64,000 nt of DNA from contig CM077163.1 of the NCBI GenBank assembly GCA_039583875.1, positions 111,361,213 through 111,425,212 on the forward strand, read 5' to 3'. The stretch is from Platanthera guangdongensis. Its lineage: Eukaryota; Streptophyta; Magnoliopsida; Asparagales; Orchidaceae. Shown here piece after piece: positions 11,464-23,993 of the stretch (the stretch's first letter is position 1; the number at the start of each line of letters is the position of its first letter). Position numbers and translations under genes: made by a program. The notes beneath the pieces are model-generated. The model was not told the origin of the DNA and ran no database searches. It was given only the letters and a program-made list of their open reading frames with translations.

Positions 11464-12218
11464 TGTTAACCCCTTAGTCCGCAACATCCTACAAGATGCT
11501 AAAACCCCCCTTTCAACACTCGCGGACTCGATTTGGCAGTCCGCCCAGTCCGGCAAGGTAACCAATCGGCCACCAAGGATGGTACCCCAGCAGCGGACTC
11601 AAGGATCTGTTTTCTCAGTATGCCACGACTTGGGATATCAGATTCTCTACAACGGCGGACGCAGTGTCTCGTCCGCCCAGGCCGCCGCCCTTCAGCAGGA
11701 TCACGCCCAGCAATAGTGGAAGCTCTAGTCCGCGAGCCCAGTCCGCCCCTTCTGCGCGGACTGGCGTGTCCTTTTCTTTTTGCTTCCCGTCACAGCTGCC
11801 CGGTTCTCCTGTACCCCGGGCAGCAGGTTATTTTAGCCCAGCCCATTTGGGCAGGCCCCCTATCATATAAATAGGGGGGAGGTGGTGCACCCAAGGCACG
11901 CTGACTCGGACCCAGGAGCCTACTTGTTACAGGCTGCAGACTCGAATCTTGTGCCTTGCGGACTCCCCCTCGCTCTTCTCTTGTCAAACTTTTCCTTTAA
12001 CTTGTAACCAAGTCTTTCTTCAATTAAGGGAAAGGCCGTCGCAAGAGAGGCATTCAGGCTGCGACGGGTGAAGTCTGTTATTGTCGTGGCTCACAGCCCT
12101 GCTATTCTTCCTGCCCTCACCCGCTTAGTAGATCACTACTCGTAGTCTCTCTATTCCCCGGTGTTCGAACCATTAGCTGGTGGTGCCCGACTCCCCTTTG
12201 TGTTTTTGTGCATCAACA
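11464..12218 (+). repeat. 5' LTR of Tat element 1
   Basis: It runs from TGTTAACCCC to CATCAACA and repeats at 23994-24748. A TATAAATAG box at 11866-11874 marks the promoter. It contains many GCGGAC/GTCCGC words (for example near 11522, 11541, 11594, 11656, 11672). No convincing tRNA primer site begins right after 12218; the bases there (GTTAACACGTGACC) do not start with TGG, so the site is degraded or unusual. Confidence 0.9.
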
Positions 12219-12270
12219 GTTAACACGTGACCTTCAGATCCGAGTAGTGTTTTGAATTCAGCGGACAGAA

Positions 12271-15200
12271 ATGTCAGACCGTAGAGCCCGCTCTTCAGAC
12301 CGCTCCAGTTCTTCAGAGGACTCTCTTTGGGACGCAATTGAGCAAGCTCGCCTTGAGGCCGAGCAGTCCCGCCGGCACACTGACCAGTGTCTCGACGGAA
12401 TCAGCCAAGCCCTGCTCGCACTAGCCCAGCGGCTTGCTCCTCAGGCCGTAGCAGATCCAGCAGACTTGCCAGTCCGCCAGACTCCAGCTCGCCGAACGCC
12501 GCTTCGGTAGTCGCCAGCCACTCCTCGGAACCCTTCTCAGTCCGCCGCCCCTCTGCGCCCTCAGGAGGAGCAGTTTGGTTTCAGAAATTTCTTTAGAGAA
12601 GCTGCCAGGGGCATTCCTGCCCGCCAGCTTCATTTTGCTGACCGCCAGTCCGCCGAGCCCGCGGACTCCCCGGCTTCAGTCCGCCCCTTCTACCTCGCAG
12701 AGTTCGAGACCCTGTCTTCCTTCGTTGATCGAATCCGATGGGAATCGGCTCCAAACAACTTCAGGGAGCCTCGCATCCCATTCTATTCAGGAGGGACTGA
12801 TCCAGTCTCTCACCTCCAAGTATTTGAGGGAGCAGTTGCTTTGAGATGCCTCTCAGATGCTATCAATTGTAAACTCCTGGTTACCACTCTCGAAGGATAG
12901 GCGAGAGAGTGGTTCTATGAGCTGCCTTCGGGCACAATCTCTTCTTTCGCAGAGCTTCGGAGCCAGTTGTTGCTGAGGTTTTCTACCTCAAGAAAGAGGA
13001 AGAATAGGCCAGCTGCCCTATTTGAAATCAAGCAAAGGGATAATAAATCAGTGGCGCGATTCGTTGATCGCTTTCAGAGAGAGATCCAACGGGTAAGGAA
13101 TGTGAACCCCGATTATTACAAGGTCACCTTGATCCATGGCCTCCGGGAAGGCCCCCTGAAGTTTAAAGTAACAACCAAGGCACCTGAGACTTATCAAGAG
13201 TTGATCGTTATGGTCAACGGTTTCATTGAAGGAGAAAATGCCAATCCAACCTATGTCTCATCCCTGACAGATAAGGTTGAAGGAAGGGATGCCTCCGCTT
13301 CTTCCTCTCGTAGCAAGCCCCCTCGCCCAGACTTACAGCCTCCGTCTCAAAGAGGCATGAACTTCAGCAACAAGAAACCTTTCCAAGGCCATCAACAGTT
13401 TCATGAGCAGAGACTGCCGTTGGCCGCCACTCCCGTCGTTCCATTGCAAGCTCTTCCAATCCTCCAACAAGCAGCTTTGCGTGCTCCGAGCCAATCTGAT
13501 GCAAGCCGCATGGTGGACATTGCAGATCTGGACCTTGATGAAGTCATCCAGATCTTGCAAAGGAGATCAGAAGAAAAGAGGCAAGAGCCTCAGAAAATAT
13601 GGAAGCCAAGGAATAATGCACAATATTGCCAGTTCCACAAAGAAAAGGGCCACCTGACCGAGGACTGCAAGGCCCTTCGCATGCTGATAGAGAAGCTGCT
13701 TGCCGAGGGCAAGATTGACTTGGCCAAGAAGGATTCTCCTTCTTCTTCGAAGCCATCCACCTCAATGGGCAAAGAAGTCGCCGAAGCGTATCAGGAATGT
13801 GTGGAGGTCGAGGACGAAGGCCGTCTGGGGCCGATGAACGTCCCGGTGGAGTGCTTCGATGTAGATGATGAAGGGGTTCTGGGACGCCTCTTCTTCATCC
13901 ATGGTGGAGCAGGGACCGAGTCTACTCGGAAATCGTCAATTTCAAGGGTCACCCGGGAAGAGGTGCCCTCTTCTTCTTCCATTGCTCCTCCAAGTGAGGT
14001 TGTCATCTTTGGTCCAGCAAATCTACCCCAAAAAACCAACCCATTTGATGATGCTATAGTAATCAAGGCTGTGGTTGAGGACTTTACAGTTGATAGAATT
14101 CTTGTTGAGACAGGCAGCTCGGTCAACCTCCTGTTCAAGTCTACTTTTGAGGCCCCGAGGACCGGCAAGCCTCTGCTTTCCACTGAGGGGCAACTCTATG
14201 GTTTCTCGGGAGAGAGAAAAGAAGTGGAAGGCAGCGTCATCCTGCCCGTGAAGCTTGGAGGGGCAACTAAGCAAGTACAATTCATAGTGGTTGACGCCCC
14301 CAGCATCTACCATGCCATCTTCGGCAGACCTCTTTTGAATAAATATCAAGCGGTGGTTTTCACTTACCACCTTGCCATCAAGTTCTTTGCAGATGGAAGG
14401 ATGTGTCGGGTCAGGAGTGACCCAAGGAGAGCAAGGGAGTGCTACGTCCGCACTATCAACATGGTTGAAGCCAGCCCTTCCCTTGCTCCAACAGCAGCTG
14501 CAGAAGCGTCTCCCAGTTCAGAAGCTGCTGCTGATGAAGGTGCTCACCTAGAACCTGCCCAGGTGACGCAAGGAGTCCCCATTACTGAGGGGGAGGAGTG
14601 GAAGCTCTCCATCAACTCGGAGTTACCTGAAGATCAAAAGGCCGAGTTGATTTCCTGCTTGCTGAATAACCTGGATGTTTTCTCCTGGTCAGCAGAAGAC
14701 ATGCCAGGAGTGGATCCTGATGTTGCATGCCACCACTTGAATGTTGATCCCGGCTGCAAGCCTATACAACAAAAGAAGAGGGACATGGCTACGAAGCTTG
14801 CAGAGCCAATAAGGGAGGAGGTTGCAAAACTCCTCAAGGCTAAGTTTGTTAAAGAAATTCAATATCCCACCTGGATATCAAACGTTGTAATGGTTAAAAA
14901 ACCAGGGGAAAATGGCGAATGTGTGTAGATTTTACCAAACTTAATAAAGCATGCCCTAAAGATTACTACGCCTTGCCTCGGATAGATTCTTTAGTTGATT
15001 CCGCGGTAGGGTACTCTTATATGAGTTTTTTTAGATGCGTTTTCTGGTTATCACCAGATAAGAATGCATAAGCCTGACGTTCCTCACACGTCATTCATTA
15101 CTAATGATGGGTGTTATTGTTACCTTGTGATGCCCTTTGGGCTTAAAAATGCCGGTGCAACCTACCAATGGATGATGGACCGTGTGTTTAAACATCAGAA

Positions 15201-17763
15201 GGGGAGGAACCTAGAAGTGTATGTAGATGATCTCTTGATTAAGAGTAAGTCGTTTTCGCTGCACTTGCAAGACCTAGCAGAGATGTTCGCTACTCTGCGT
15301 AGGTACAAAATGAAGCTTAACCCTTTGAAATGCACGTTTGGGGCGAGTAAGGGGAAGTTTCTTGGTCATCTCCTTACTCCGGAAGGGCTTGCCCCCAATC
15401 ATGATAAAGTGAAAGCCATTCTTGATATGCATACCCCTCGTTCGCCAAAAGAAGTTCAGCAGTTAGGCGGGAGGCTAGCAGGCCTTGCGAGATTTCTCTC
15501 TCAGGTTGGAGATAGGAGTGCTCCATTCTTCAAAATTCTCCGAGGAGCATCCAAGTTTGAGTGGATGGAAGAATGTTCCCAAGCTTTTGAGCAGTTGAAG
15601 ATGCAACTGACCTCAACACCCCTACTTCAGAGTCCCCGGCCTGGAGAGATTCTTTTTTTATACCTAGGGGTTGGCCCTGAGGCCGTCAGCTCCGTTCTTC
15701 TTCGGGAAGAGAGCAGAAAGCAATTCCCAATTTACTATGTTAGCCATATCCTGAAGAGTGCTGAGACACGGTATCCAATTTTGGAGTAGTTAGCCTTGGC
15801 GCTAGTCATGTCAGCTCGCAGGCTCCGTCCGTACTTCCAAGCACATTCAATTCAAGTCGTCACCGATCAGCCTTTGAAGGGTATGTTGGAAAAACCAGAA
15901 CATTCCGGCAGACTAGCTAAGTGGGCAATAGAGCTGAGTGAATTTGAAATCTCTTATGTGCCCAAGACAGCCATTAAAGCTCAAGTCCTAGCACACTTCT
16001 TAATCGACATGCCAGAGTCCAGTTCTGATCGAGCAGAAAGCTTACCTTTGGATTGGACCATCTACGTTGATGGTGCCTCAGGCAGAAGTTCTTCTGGAGC
16101 AGGAGTGATTCTCATTAATCCAAACATAGTCAAATTGGAGCAGGCCATCAAATTTTACTTTCTAGAAACCAATAATCAGGCCGAGTATGAATCTTTGCTA
16201 GCAGGCTTAAGGCTTGCAAGGGAACTAGGAATCGATCATGTTCATATCAAAACCAATTATCTGGTAATGGCATCGCAAGTCCTCGGTAACTTCGAAACAA
16301 GAGAGCCGATCTTGAAGAAATATCGAGCTCTTGTGAAGATAGAAGTCGGCAGGTTCAAGAGCTTTACCATCGAGCACATCCCCAGAACAGAAAATGAGGA
16401 GGCAGATTTTCTTTCCAAGTATGGGATGCCTTCAGGAGGAACAACTTCCGAGCTCTTCCGCCCGACAGTGGTGGAAGGAGATTTGATGCAAGTGGACCAA
16501 CGTACCTCTTGGATGAACCCATTCATTCTCTATCTGTCAACGGAAGATTATCATCATTCAGTCAAAGATAAGAAAAAGTTCAGAATAAAAGCAGCTCACT
16601 ACTTCCTAGTGGCGGGAGTCCTTTATAGAAAAACCTTCCTCTCTACCATGGCCCGGTGTGTTTCAGAAGAAGAAGCTCCCCTTGTTTTTCAAGAAGTTCA
16701 TTCAGGAGAATGTGGAAGCCACTTGGGAGCAAGAACCCTGGAAAGACGGATCCTGCGGCAGGGTTATTTCTAGCACACTATGAAGAGAGACTCTGAGGTC
16801 TATGCAAGAAAGTGCGTTCAATGCCAGAAGTTCCTTCCACTTCAACTCCAAGCAGCTCAGTCCCTCAGATCGATTGCAACTCCTTGGCCCTTTGCAGTTT
16901 GGGGAATGGATCTCACTGGTCCTTTTCCCATAGCAAGCGGGCAACGACTTTTCATCATCGTAATGATCGACTACTTCAGCAAGTGGATCAAAGCCAAGTC
17001 ATTGGCGAAGATAACTACTCAAGTCGTCAAGAACTTCATTTGGGGAGAGATTGTCTGTAGGCATGGGATACCTATGGCAATAATCACTAATAATGGGCCA
17101 CAATTCAACAACTCAAAGATGATAGATTTTTGCAGGCAGATCGGAACAGAGCTGCGATTTGCATCAGTTCATCATCCCAAAAGCAATGGCCAAGTAGAAG
17201 CAGCCAACAAGCAGACCCTCAATTTGCTCAAAAAGAAAGTGCAGAATCTCAAGGGCAGCTGGGCTGATCAGCTTCCATCAGTCCTCTGGTCCCTTAGGAC
17301 AATGCCATCATCCGCAACTGGGGAGACTCCATTCAAACTTTCTCATGGCTCAGAGGGACTCATTCCAGTTGAGTTTGAAGTCCCGTCACCCAGAGTTCTG
17401 CTTGCAAGAGAAGGCGTTGAGGACTGGCTTGAGTTGAATAATGAAGAGATGAGGTTCAGCTTGGAACACATCGAGGCAATCAGAGATCTAGTAGCCATAA
17501 GGCAGGAGGAGGTCAAAAGAAGGATGGCCCGCTACTTTGATCAAAACGTGAGGATCAAACACTTGCAAGTGGGAGATCTAGTTCTAAAGAAGATTGATGG
17601 TGCTGCAGGAGCTGGTTCAATTGGGAAGCTTAATCCAAATTGGGCCGGCCCTTTTGTTATCAAAGAAGCGTTAAAGAGCGGCGCTTACCTCTTGCAGACA
17701 TACGAAGGAGAGGATATACCACACACATGGAGCGGGGATGATCTCAAACGGTTCTATTCTTGA
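12271..17763 (+). pseudogene. Gag-Pol polyprotein of Tat element 1 (gag, protease, RT, two RNase H domains, integrase)
   Basis: One frame from ATG 12271 to the natural stop at 17761. Order: Gag with a retrotransposon-gag core (about 12700-13250); a zinc finger YCQFHKEKGHLTEDC (about 13625); protease with VETGSS where VDTGSS is usual, so the catalytic Asp is Glu (about 14104); RT with intact YVDD (15220-15231); RT-linked RNase H (about 15650-15900); a second RNase H with VDGASG and NNQAEYE (about 16070-16420); integrase with an HHCC zinc finger and WGMDLTGPF, TNNGPQF (second Asp now Asn) and SNGQVEAANK. Breaks: in-frame TAG at 12508, 12898, 15787 and 16771, and two compensating frameshifts near 14905 and 15030. 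It cannot work as it stands. Confidence 0.92.
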
Positions 17764-18455
17764 ACCTCCTTTTTTCTACTTTGTGTATCCTCTTCAAGAG
17801 TTATTATGAATAGAAACTGCTTGCTAACGCTTCTTCAAGTGTTTTGTCTATGTAATCATAACAGATGAAACGCTAAGAAATATTTCAAAATCGGTTCTGC
17901 GCTTGAACTCTCTTTTCTTTCTTATGCTTTCTTTGCAAATACATATTGTTAATCAAAGAATCTCATACTGACACTTTTTCCTAGTGTCCTCTCTCTCTCC
18001 CAAAGATCTTTAACGGTTCCCTGATACCAGGAGACATCGCAGAGTTCAGCTAGACCTCCCATAGAGCTGTTGTCATTAGCGTAACACCACGAAGACCACG
18101 TGTTGCAAGGAGATTTCGCACCGTGTAGTGGGAGCTTGGAGGCTCTAGTGCGGTTGGATTCTGGACTTCGGATCCCGGCAAGTACCTGAGCCCACCTCTG
18201 CATTATGGAGGGCTGGGTGGGAGTAAAGCACTACCATGCCGCATTAGGTATATCGTTACAACTTCGATGATCGCATGAGGAAAGTATACCGTTCCAGCTC
18301 ACCTGCCCGCGGATCATCTTATCTTGTAACCCTCGAACACTCCATGGTACCCTCGAGCAGTGCCTGAAGGAGACCCACAGCTTAGACTGTACTCCAGGCA
18401 AGAGGGCAGGGAACCGTTCTGCCAAGTGAGTATCTTGCTCTTCGCAGGGAATTAT
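17764..18455 (+). other. 3' noncoding region of Tat element 1, before the tandem array
   Basis: No coding sequence. From about 18230 it contains degenerate relatives of the 136-bp unit that follows (phrases like GAGGAAAGTATACCG...CTCACCTGCCCGC at about 18278-18308), so the array probably grew out of this sequence. The first 450 bases show no repeat that I can see. Confidence 0.6.
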
Positions 18456-18972
18456 GAGCGGACTGGTTTTCTTTATCCGCTCAGTCCGCCTTTTTGGGTT
18501 GATTTTATAGCTTGTAGCCCGGTGAGGAAAGTATGCCGCTCCGGCTCACCTGCCCACCTGGTCGCAAGCTATAGATCATTCCTTCTATTATGAGCGGACT
18601 GGTTTTCTCTATCCGCTCAGTCCTCCTGTTTGGGTTGATTTTATAGCTTGTAGCCTGGTGAGGAAAGTATGCCGCTCCGGCTCACCTGCCCACCTGGTCG
18701 TAAGCTAAAGATCATTTCTTCTATTATAAGCGGACTGGTTTTCTTTATCCGCTCAGTCCGCCTGTTTGGGTTGATTTTATAGCTTGTAGCCCGGTGAGGA
18801 AAGTATGCCGCCCCGGCTCACCTGCCCACCTGGTCGCAAGATATAGATCATTTCTTCTATTATGAGCGGACTGGTTTTATTTATCCGCTCAGTCCGGCTG
18901 TTTGGGTTGATTTTATAGCTTGTAGCCCGGTGAGGAAAGTATGCCGCTCCGGCTCACCTGCCCACCTGGTCG
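18456..18972 (+). repeat. 136-bp tandem repeat (about 3.8 copies) in Tat element 1
   Basis: Units start at 18456, 18592, 18728 and 18864, each beginning GAGCGGACTGG or AAGCGGACTGG, with the inverted partner CCGCTCAGTCCG about 17 bases later, so each unit can form a hairpin. Copies differ at only a few positions. Tandem repeats between pol and the 3' LTR are a known source of plant satellites in Tat-type elements. Confidence 0.92.
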
Positions 18973-19478
18973 CGAACTGCGAAATCATATCAGATCAGTT
19001 CGCCGAATGGTTTCCAATATATTATCATAAAGTTTGAAAGATTAATAAGGAAATTGCAGACTACTATTAGATCTCAATAGAGTCCGCCTTATATTTCTCG
19101 TCGCGTTCATTCTTACGGCGGACAATGATTGAATTGATAGATGGAGCTTCCTAATCAGCAAGACCAGGAACTCATTATGAATGCTCTGTATCTCGCGGAC
19201 TACTATTAGAGCTCAACGGAGTCCGCCTAACATTTTCTCATTCTTATGACGGTCAATCAGCAAGTTAAAACGTTCAATCTGCGTATCGCGCGGACTACCA
19301 AATTAGATCTAAATCGCGCTAAAAATACAGAAAATGAAGAACATCGCAGGAGGCACACAGATACCATAATATACTTTCTTTATATTTCATCAAAAATTCT
19401 TTACATCTTTCTATATATTCGGCGGACTGCGATCTTGCGTCCGCCCCATTTACAAAAACCAAAAAAGATAAAAGTACA
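18973..19478 (+). repeat. Noncoding region with a 139-bp partial duplication, Tat element 1
   Basis: The phrase CTACTATTAGA...CTCAA...GAGTCCGCCT occurs at 19061 and again at 19200, a period of 139 bases, with a weaker third relative near 19283. GCGGAC/GTCCGC words are frequent (19081, 19119, 19196, 19222, 19279, 19422, 19439). It lies downstream of the antisense gene's stop, so it may be that gene's 3' untranslated region. Confidence 0.65.
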
Positions 19479-21332
19479 TTAATCATCTGCAGTCTTTTGT
19501 TTCTTTTCTGGAGGTGCATGGCTCTCGCCAAGAATATCAACTTCCGGAGAGTAGCCCCCCGAGTCGCTTCCACTGCTATCTGATCTTATACTTGAGGCGG
19601 ACCCGCTATGCAAGCTCCCGGTAGCAGAGGAGGATGCAGAGGTGTCGGACTCGGTGGACAGTTCCTCGCCTCGCTGGCTTGAGGAAGCGTTGTCCGCTAT
19701 TTCCTTGGCGCTTTGCGCTTCGCCCTGCCCTCCGTCTTCTTCTTCTTCTCCTTCTTCTCCTTCTTCTTCTTCTTCGCTTTCCTCGATGATAACCTCTTTG
19801 CCCTTCTCAGCCCGCTCCATGGCTGCAACCTGCGGTGTTAGATCCGGGAAGAGTTCCAAAAAAGGGGACGCCATCCACTCCCTCCTTTGTAAAGCCATCG
19901 CGGATAAGTCGCTCAATGGAGACCTCGACGGTTTCCTTCACGAAAGGGAGCATGGCGGCCTGAAAGCTATTGTTCTCCAAGTCATAAGTGACCTGCACAA
20001 AACAAGAACAAACATCAGACAAATCGCGGCGGACTGCAAATTAAAGCCTCTGCAAATGCAACTAACCCCGAGCTCTTCTTTTTGCTGGGCAACCTTTTTC
20101 CCCAGCTGCGCGTTCCTCTCTTTCAGCACCTTATTCTGTTGTTGAAGCTGCTCATTTTCCTTTAGCAGGTCTCTCGCCAAGGTGGCTACGTAGTGGTTCA
20201 TCACCACGATGTTCGCAGCGGCCTGAGAGGCTAGCAGAGGGACGTCGGCGGCGGCCACCTTCTTAAGGTCGTTCAAGTTGCGCTTTCCGTAAAGCGCGGA
20301 GATCGCAATATGGGCGTGGCGAGTTATCCGCGGACTCTTCCACGAAGGGAGCGCGGTGGACAGGCGGACGTGTTTGTTCTTGCTATACCAGTGGATCATA
20401 GGGTTCCCCTAAGATCCCTCTGGCTGATGCCAAAGCCGCTCATGGTGAAGCTTTCCGAAGAAGAGTAATCCGCCGCGGGATCCCCTTCCTCCTTCCTCTT
20501 CCTTGCGACTGCTTCTTTCTTCTCCTTCTGTGTAGGAACAAAGCCGCTAGGCGTCTGCGGCAAGTTGGCAGGTACCGCCAAGGTCGCTGCAAAAAACAGA
20601 TGGGTTAAACACCAAGGTCGCGACGGATACAAAAGCCGAGTTCGGAAGCTACTTACTCTCTTCGGGCATAACGTCCGCTAAGCTCGCCAGTAGCGGAATG
20701 CAATGCTCGATGTCAAGCCTGGCTTTGGCCAAGAACTCGACAATGGCGGATTCCAAGTAATCCAGTTGCACACCCTTGAAGGCAGAGTCTGCGCGCACCT
20801 GCGGATAGTTGTGCGCGAACCCTAGGTCACCCTCAAAGATCAAGAACCTCGAGGTCCAGTTGTGGATCTTGTTGGGAAGGCCCAGAACCTTCATTACCCT
20901 ATAGTAGAAATATATCACCCCCTTGTAGGGGCGGCCTCCAGAAGCGGTTATGGAGCAGACAGAGAACATCTTACGGAAGATGTTCATAGAGAAAGCGATC
21001 TTTTCAGATCGCAGGTAGGAGAGGAAACTGCAGATCGCGGCGAGTGTGTTGGGCGCGAGCTGACCCGGCACCATTCCGTAGTGCTCAAAGATTTCGGCAA
21101 GCTCCCATAAGAGCGGGAACTTGAATCCGCTATCAAAGTGGTCCACAGGGATTGTGATCTGAGTTGCAGTTGAGAAGTTCAACCTTTCTTAGTGGGCGGG
21201 AAGGCGGACAAGGACATTTGAGTTCGCCATCTGTTTCTCGACAAAGGCCTCCAAGTTAGCCTCTGTCAAGGTGCATTTCCGGTGGTCGGCAGAGTGGAAG
21301 GCGACAGCTGCATCAGTTCTGGCGGACACCAT
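19479..21332 (-). pseudogene. Antisense gene B of Tat element 1 (Transposase_28-like, spliced, broken)
   Basis: It encodes a protein like the putative gypsy-type transposon domain (Pfam Transposase_28): a helical block around HYGMVPGQLAPNTLAAI, then a basic linker, a motif STALPSWK, a long coiled coil (about 20190-20075) and an acidic Glu/Ser tail. Three exons can be placed: 21332-20657, 20586-20067 and 19992-19479. Introns have GTAAGT/TTTTTTGCAG and GTTAGT/TTTTGTGCAG ends, and reading phase is kept across both. A TATAAATA box lies at 21403-21396, 64 bp upstream of the ATG. Breaks: TAA in exon 1 near 21193, a frameshift near 20398 and one in a C4T6 run near 19868. Homologous to the gene at 54893-56804. 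Molecular function is unknown. Confidence 0.75.
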
Positions 21333-21874
21333 TTTGCAGACCGTAGGGTTCCTTTTACTTCAGTTGTTTCCTGCATAGAAGAAAGCGGCAGGGCCTATTT
21401 ATAATTACAAGTTCTGACAGCTTTTTGACCAAGCCGCGGAGCTCGCAATTGCAATCTGCATAGTCAGCAAAAAACCAAACCATTCACGCAGCAAAAGTTA
21501 ACAATAACGCGGACACAAGTATAGATTCAAATGCCAAGAAAAATTTAAAAGCAAAAATTACGGCGGACACAGCTTTCATCCGCCCAGTTCGCGACGATTC
21601 CTTCCTGCAAGTCAAACATAAGAGGCGGACACAGTTTCTGTCCACTTAGCTCGCAAATTTTCCCACCTGTAGAAGTTAAATAATGAGAAGCGGACACAGC
21701 ATTAGTCCGCACAATTCTCCACAGATCACGCCAAGGATAAAGTTACATAATTTGCGGATATATAATCTGAGTCCGCACAGATCGCAACAGATTTCAATCT
21801 ACAACCGTTGTTTGAAACACAATTATACAAACAATTATACAATTAAACAAATAAAAGCTCGTGGCATCGCGTAC
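21333..21874. other. Spacer between the antisense genes of Tat element 1
   Basis: It contains the TATA box of antisense gene B (21396-21403) and then AT-rich sequence with regularly spaced GCGGAC/GTCCGC words (near 21453, 21509, 21562, 21624, 21692, 21706, 21770). No ORF is supported. The word density is highest here, immediately 5' of one antisense gene and 3' of the other. Confidence 0.6.
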
Positions 21875-23812
21875 TCAGCGGTCCCTAGTCTCGGTCCGCG
21901 CTGCCCTTTCGGCCCTATCTCTGCATAAGTGAGTTGCTTGGTCTCTTATCTGAAGAATCTCGCTATACACGCGGCAGAGGTGATGATGAATAACGTTTAT
22001 GGTCCGGTGCATATAGGGATCTTCCCGATCTACCCGACTGAGGGGCACCATTGGCTCCGCCGCCGGCCTCGGCTCCTCATCCGCAACCTGTTGGACACCG
22101 CCTGCCGGTGCGCCGACCTCCGGAGCAGCGTGATCTTGCAATCGCGACCTATGATCGACAACCTCAGCAACTCGATTCCCTTTCTCTTCCCTCGCTGATG
22201 CCAAATGTTTCCCCTTGTAGAAGCGGACATCGTCCGCGAGTCTCCTCTTTTCCCTGTCGGATCTCTCCAGCGCCCTGGAGATGCTGGCGATCTGGTCCTT
22301 TAGGGCTTTCTCCCGCTCCGCGGATGCCTTCTCGCGCTCTTCCGCCTTCTTTAACTCTGCTTTGAGATTCTGAACTTCAGCTTGAAATTTTTCTAACTCT
22401 TTGATGATGTTCAGGCTGGGCATCTCATCCCCTGCGGATTCTTCATGCGAGACCACGTCAACACCAGTATTCGGTGTAACCACGAACTCGCCACTCTCAA
22501 TGGAGCCCGGAGGCGACTTTCTACCTGCAAGAAAGAAAGTCAACTTCTTCATTCAAAGACATTCCGCGGCAGACACAAAAAAAGGATGAAAGATCACATT
22601 TGGTTATAGCTGTAGCGATTTGACGACTATCGAAAAAGACAGACCGCCTTGCCCGCTCCGGGTCAAAAACGCTTAACCACTTCTTCCATTCGCGATGGAC
22701 CTTAGCTCTTTTCTCAGCAGCAGAGCTTTTCGAAACCACGATGTCCTCAGTTTCAGTGATAATCTTGACTGGTCTCGACTTCTGCGGCGGCGACCTGTAA
22801 AGCCACTGACGCTTAAAATACTTAGGCGCCGGTTGAAGATTACCTGACCACAGTAGCTCCGCAGCAGTCCGCAGGTCCTCAGCGCTCTTGTCCGCCGCGA
22901 CCTGCTTCGAGGCCGCCTCCACCGCAGCTACTTGAGCAGCAATTTGCTTCTTCTGCTTCAGCCTCTCCCTCTCTTCTTCCTCCGCAGCGGACAAAGAAGG
23001 GAGTTCGCTACCTTTTTTCCCAGTGGCCTCCGCCTCAGATTGCTGCAGTACAATCAGCAGGGATTCGTTGATTAGATCAACTTCATTGACGTCTATCGAA
23101 TCTAACATCTCATCAGTGGTTAGACTGACCGTGGAGAGGGAATTATCTCCCTGAACTTGGGCTTCCGGTGTGACCAGATCGCTGTCAGGAACTTCTTTGT
23201 CGCGCGGTCTGTGTTGTAAGTTTGCATCTCTAGTCCGCTTGGAGACATTCTTCTCCTTCATCGCGCGTAGTTTCTTTTCAACCCGCTCGGCAACGGTCGA
23301 CCCATCCCTCTTCCTCTTCTTTCTTTTAGCTATCTTCTTGGCAGAATCCGCGGTGGCCTCTCCTAGGTCGGGCTGACTCTCGCGGATAGCCTCAGGGTTC
23401 ACAACAGTCAATGCCTTTGAGGGCGCATCGTTTTATCCCTCAGACCGCCTATCTTCTTCATCCAAGTTAATAATGGGCACCTGGGCATTGGGAGAAGATA
23501 TGTCAGCCTCAATGCGTTCACCAACGGTGTCCGCCGAGGTTGCAGTTTTCTAGGAAGGGGCAGAGTCCGACAGGGTCACCATCTTTTCACTTCTCAATGG
23601 TTCAGCGTCGACTGTGGCATAGTCGCGAGTAGATATATCGGCACGGCGGACTACTTTCTCCGCAGGCTTTTGGCTGTGGGAACTCTCTCCTATATGGCGG
23701 ACAGGATCCTTTCTTGTTGACCTCTTTATTTATTCTTGGTCTTCATAGGCGTTGTCAGTGCTGAGTCGCCTTTTGCAGTGAGACTAGAGAAGAAAGCTCC
23801 AAGCCTTGCCAT
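21875..23812 (-). pseudogene. Antisense gene A of Tat element 1 (coiled-coil protein, broken)
   Basis: ATG at 23812 in a GGCATGGC context, with a TATAAATA box at 23904-23897, 85 bp upstream. After 28 codons a TAA interrupts. The frame is otherwise mostly readable, with long open pieces at 23411-22521 (296 codons, Lys/Arg-rich, bipartite basic clusters such as KKIAKRKKRKR) and 22524-21875. A TTTCTTTCTTGCAG acceptor at 22525-22538 joins these; the matching donor is degraded. The C-terminal part is a strong coiled coil (KELEKFQAEVQNLKAELKK) followed by a Ser/Arg-rich end. I do not recognise a family. Its position, promoter and basic/coiled-coil make-up match the first antisense gene of Tat element 2. 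Confidence 0.6.
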
Positions 23813-23993
23813 GCCGGACTGAAAAGTGGAGACCGCAAGTGGTGAATAGTGCCCCGTGTCGATCAAGATTTTCAACAGTTCCAGTCCCTCCGTCGATATT
23901 TATAGCGCTGACGGCATTTACGAGGCTTGCGGACTCGGTGGTTAAGAAAACATTTTCGAAGTTTTCCGGAAACTTAAAAATGTGCGGGGATTA

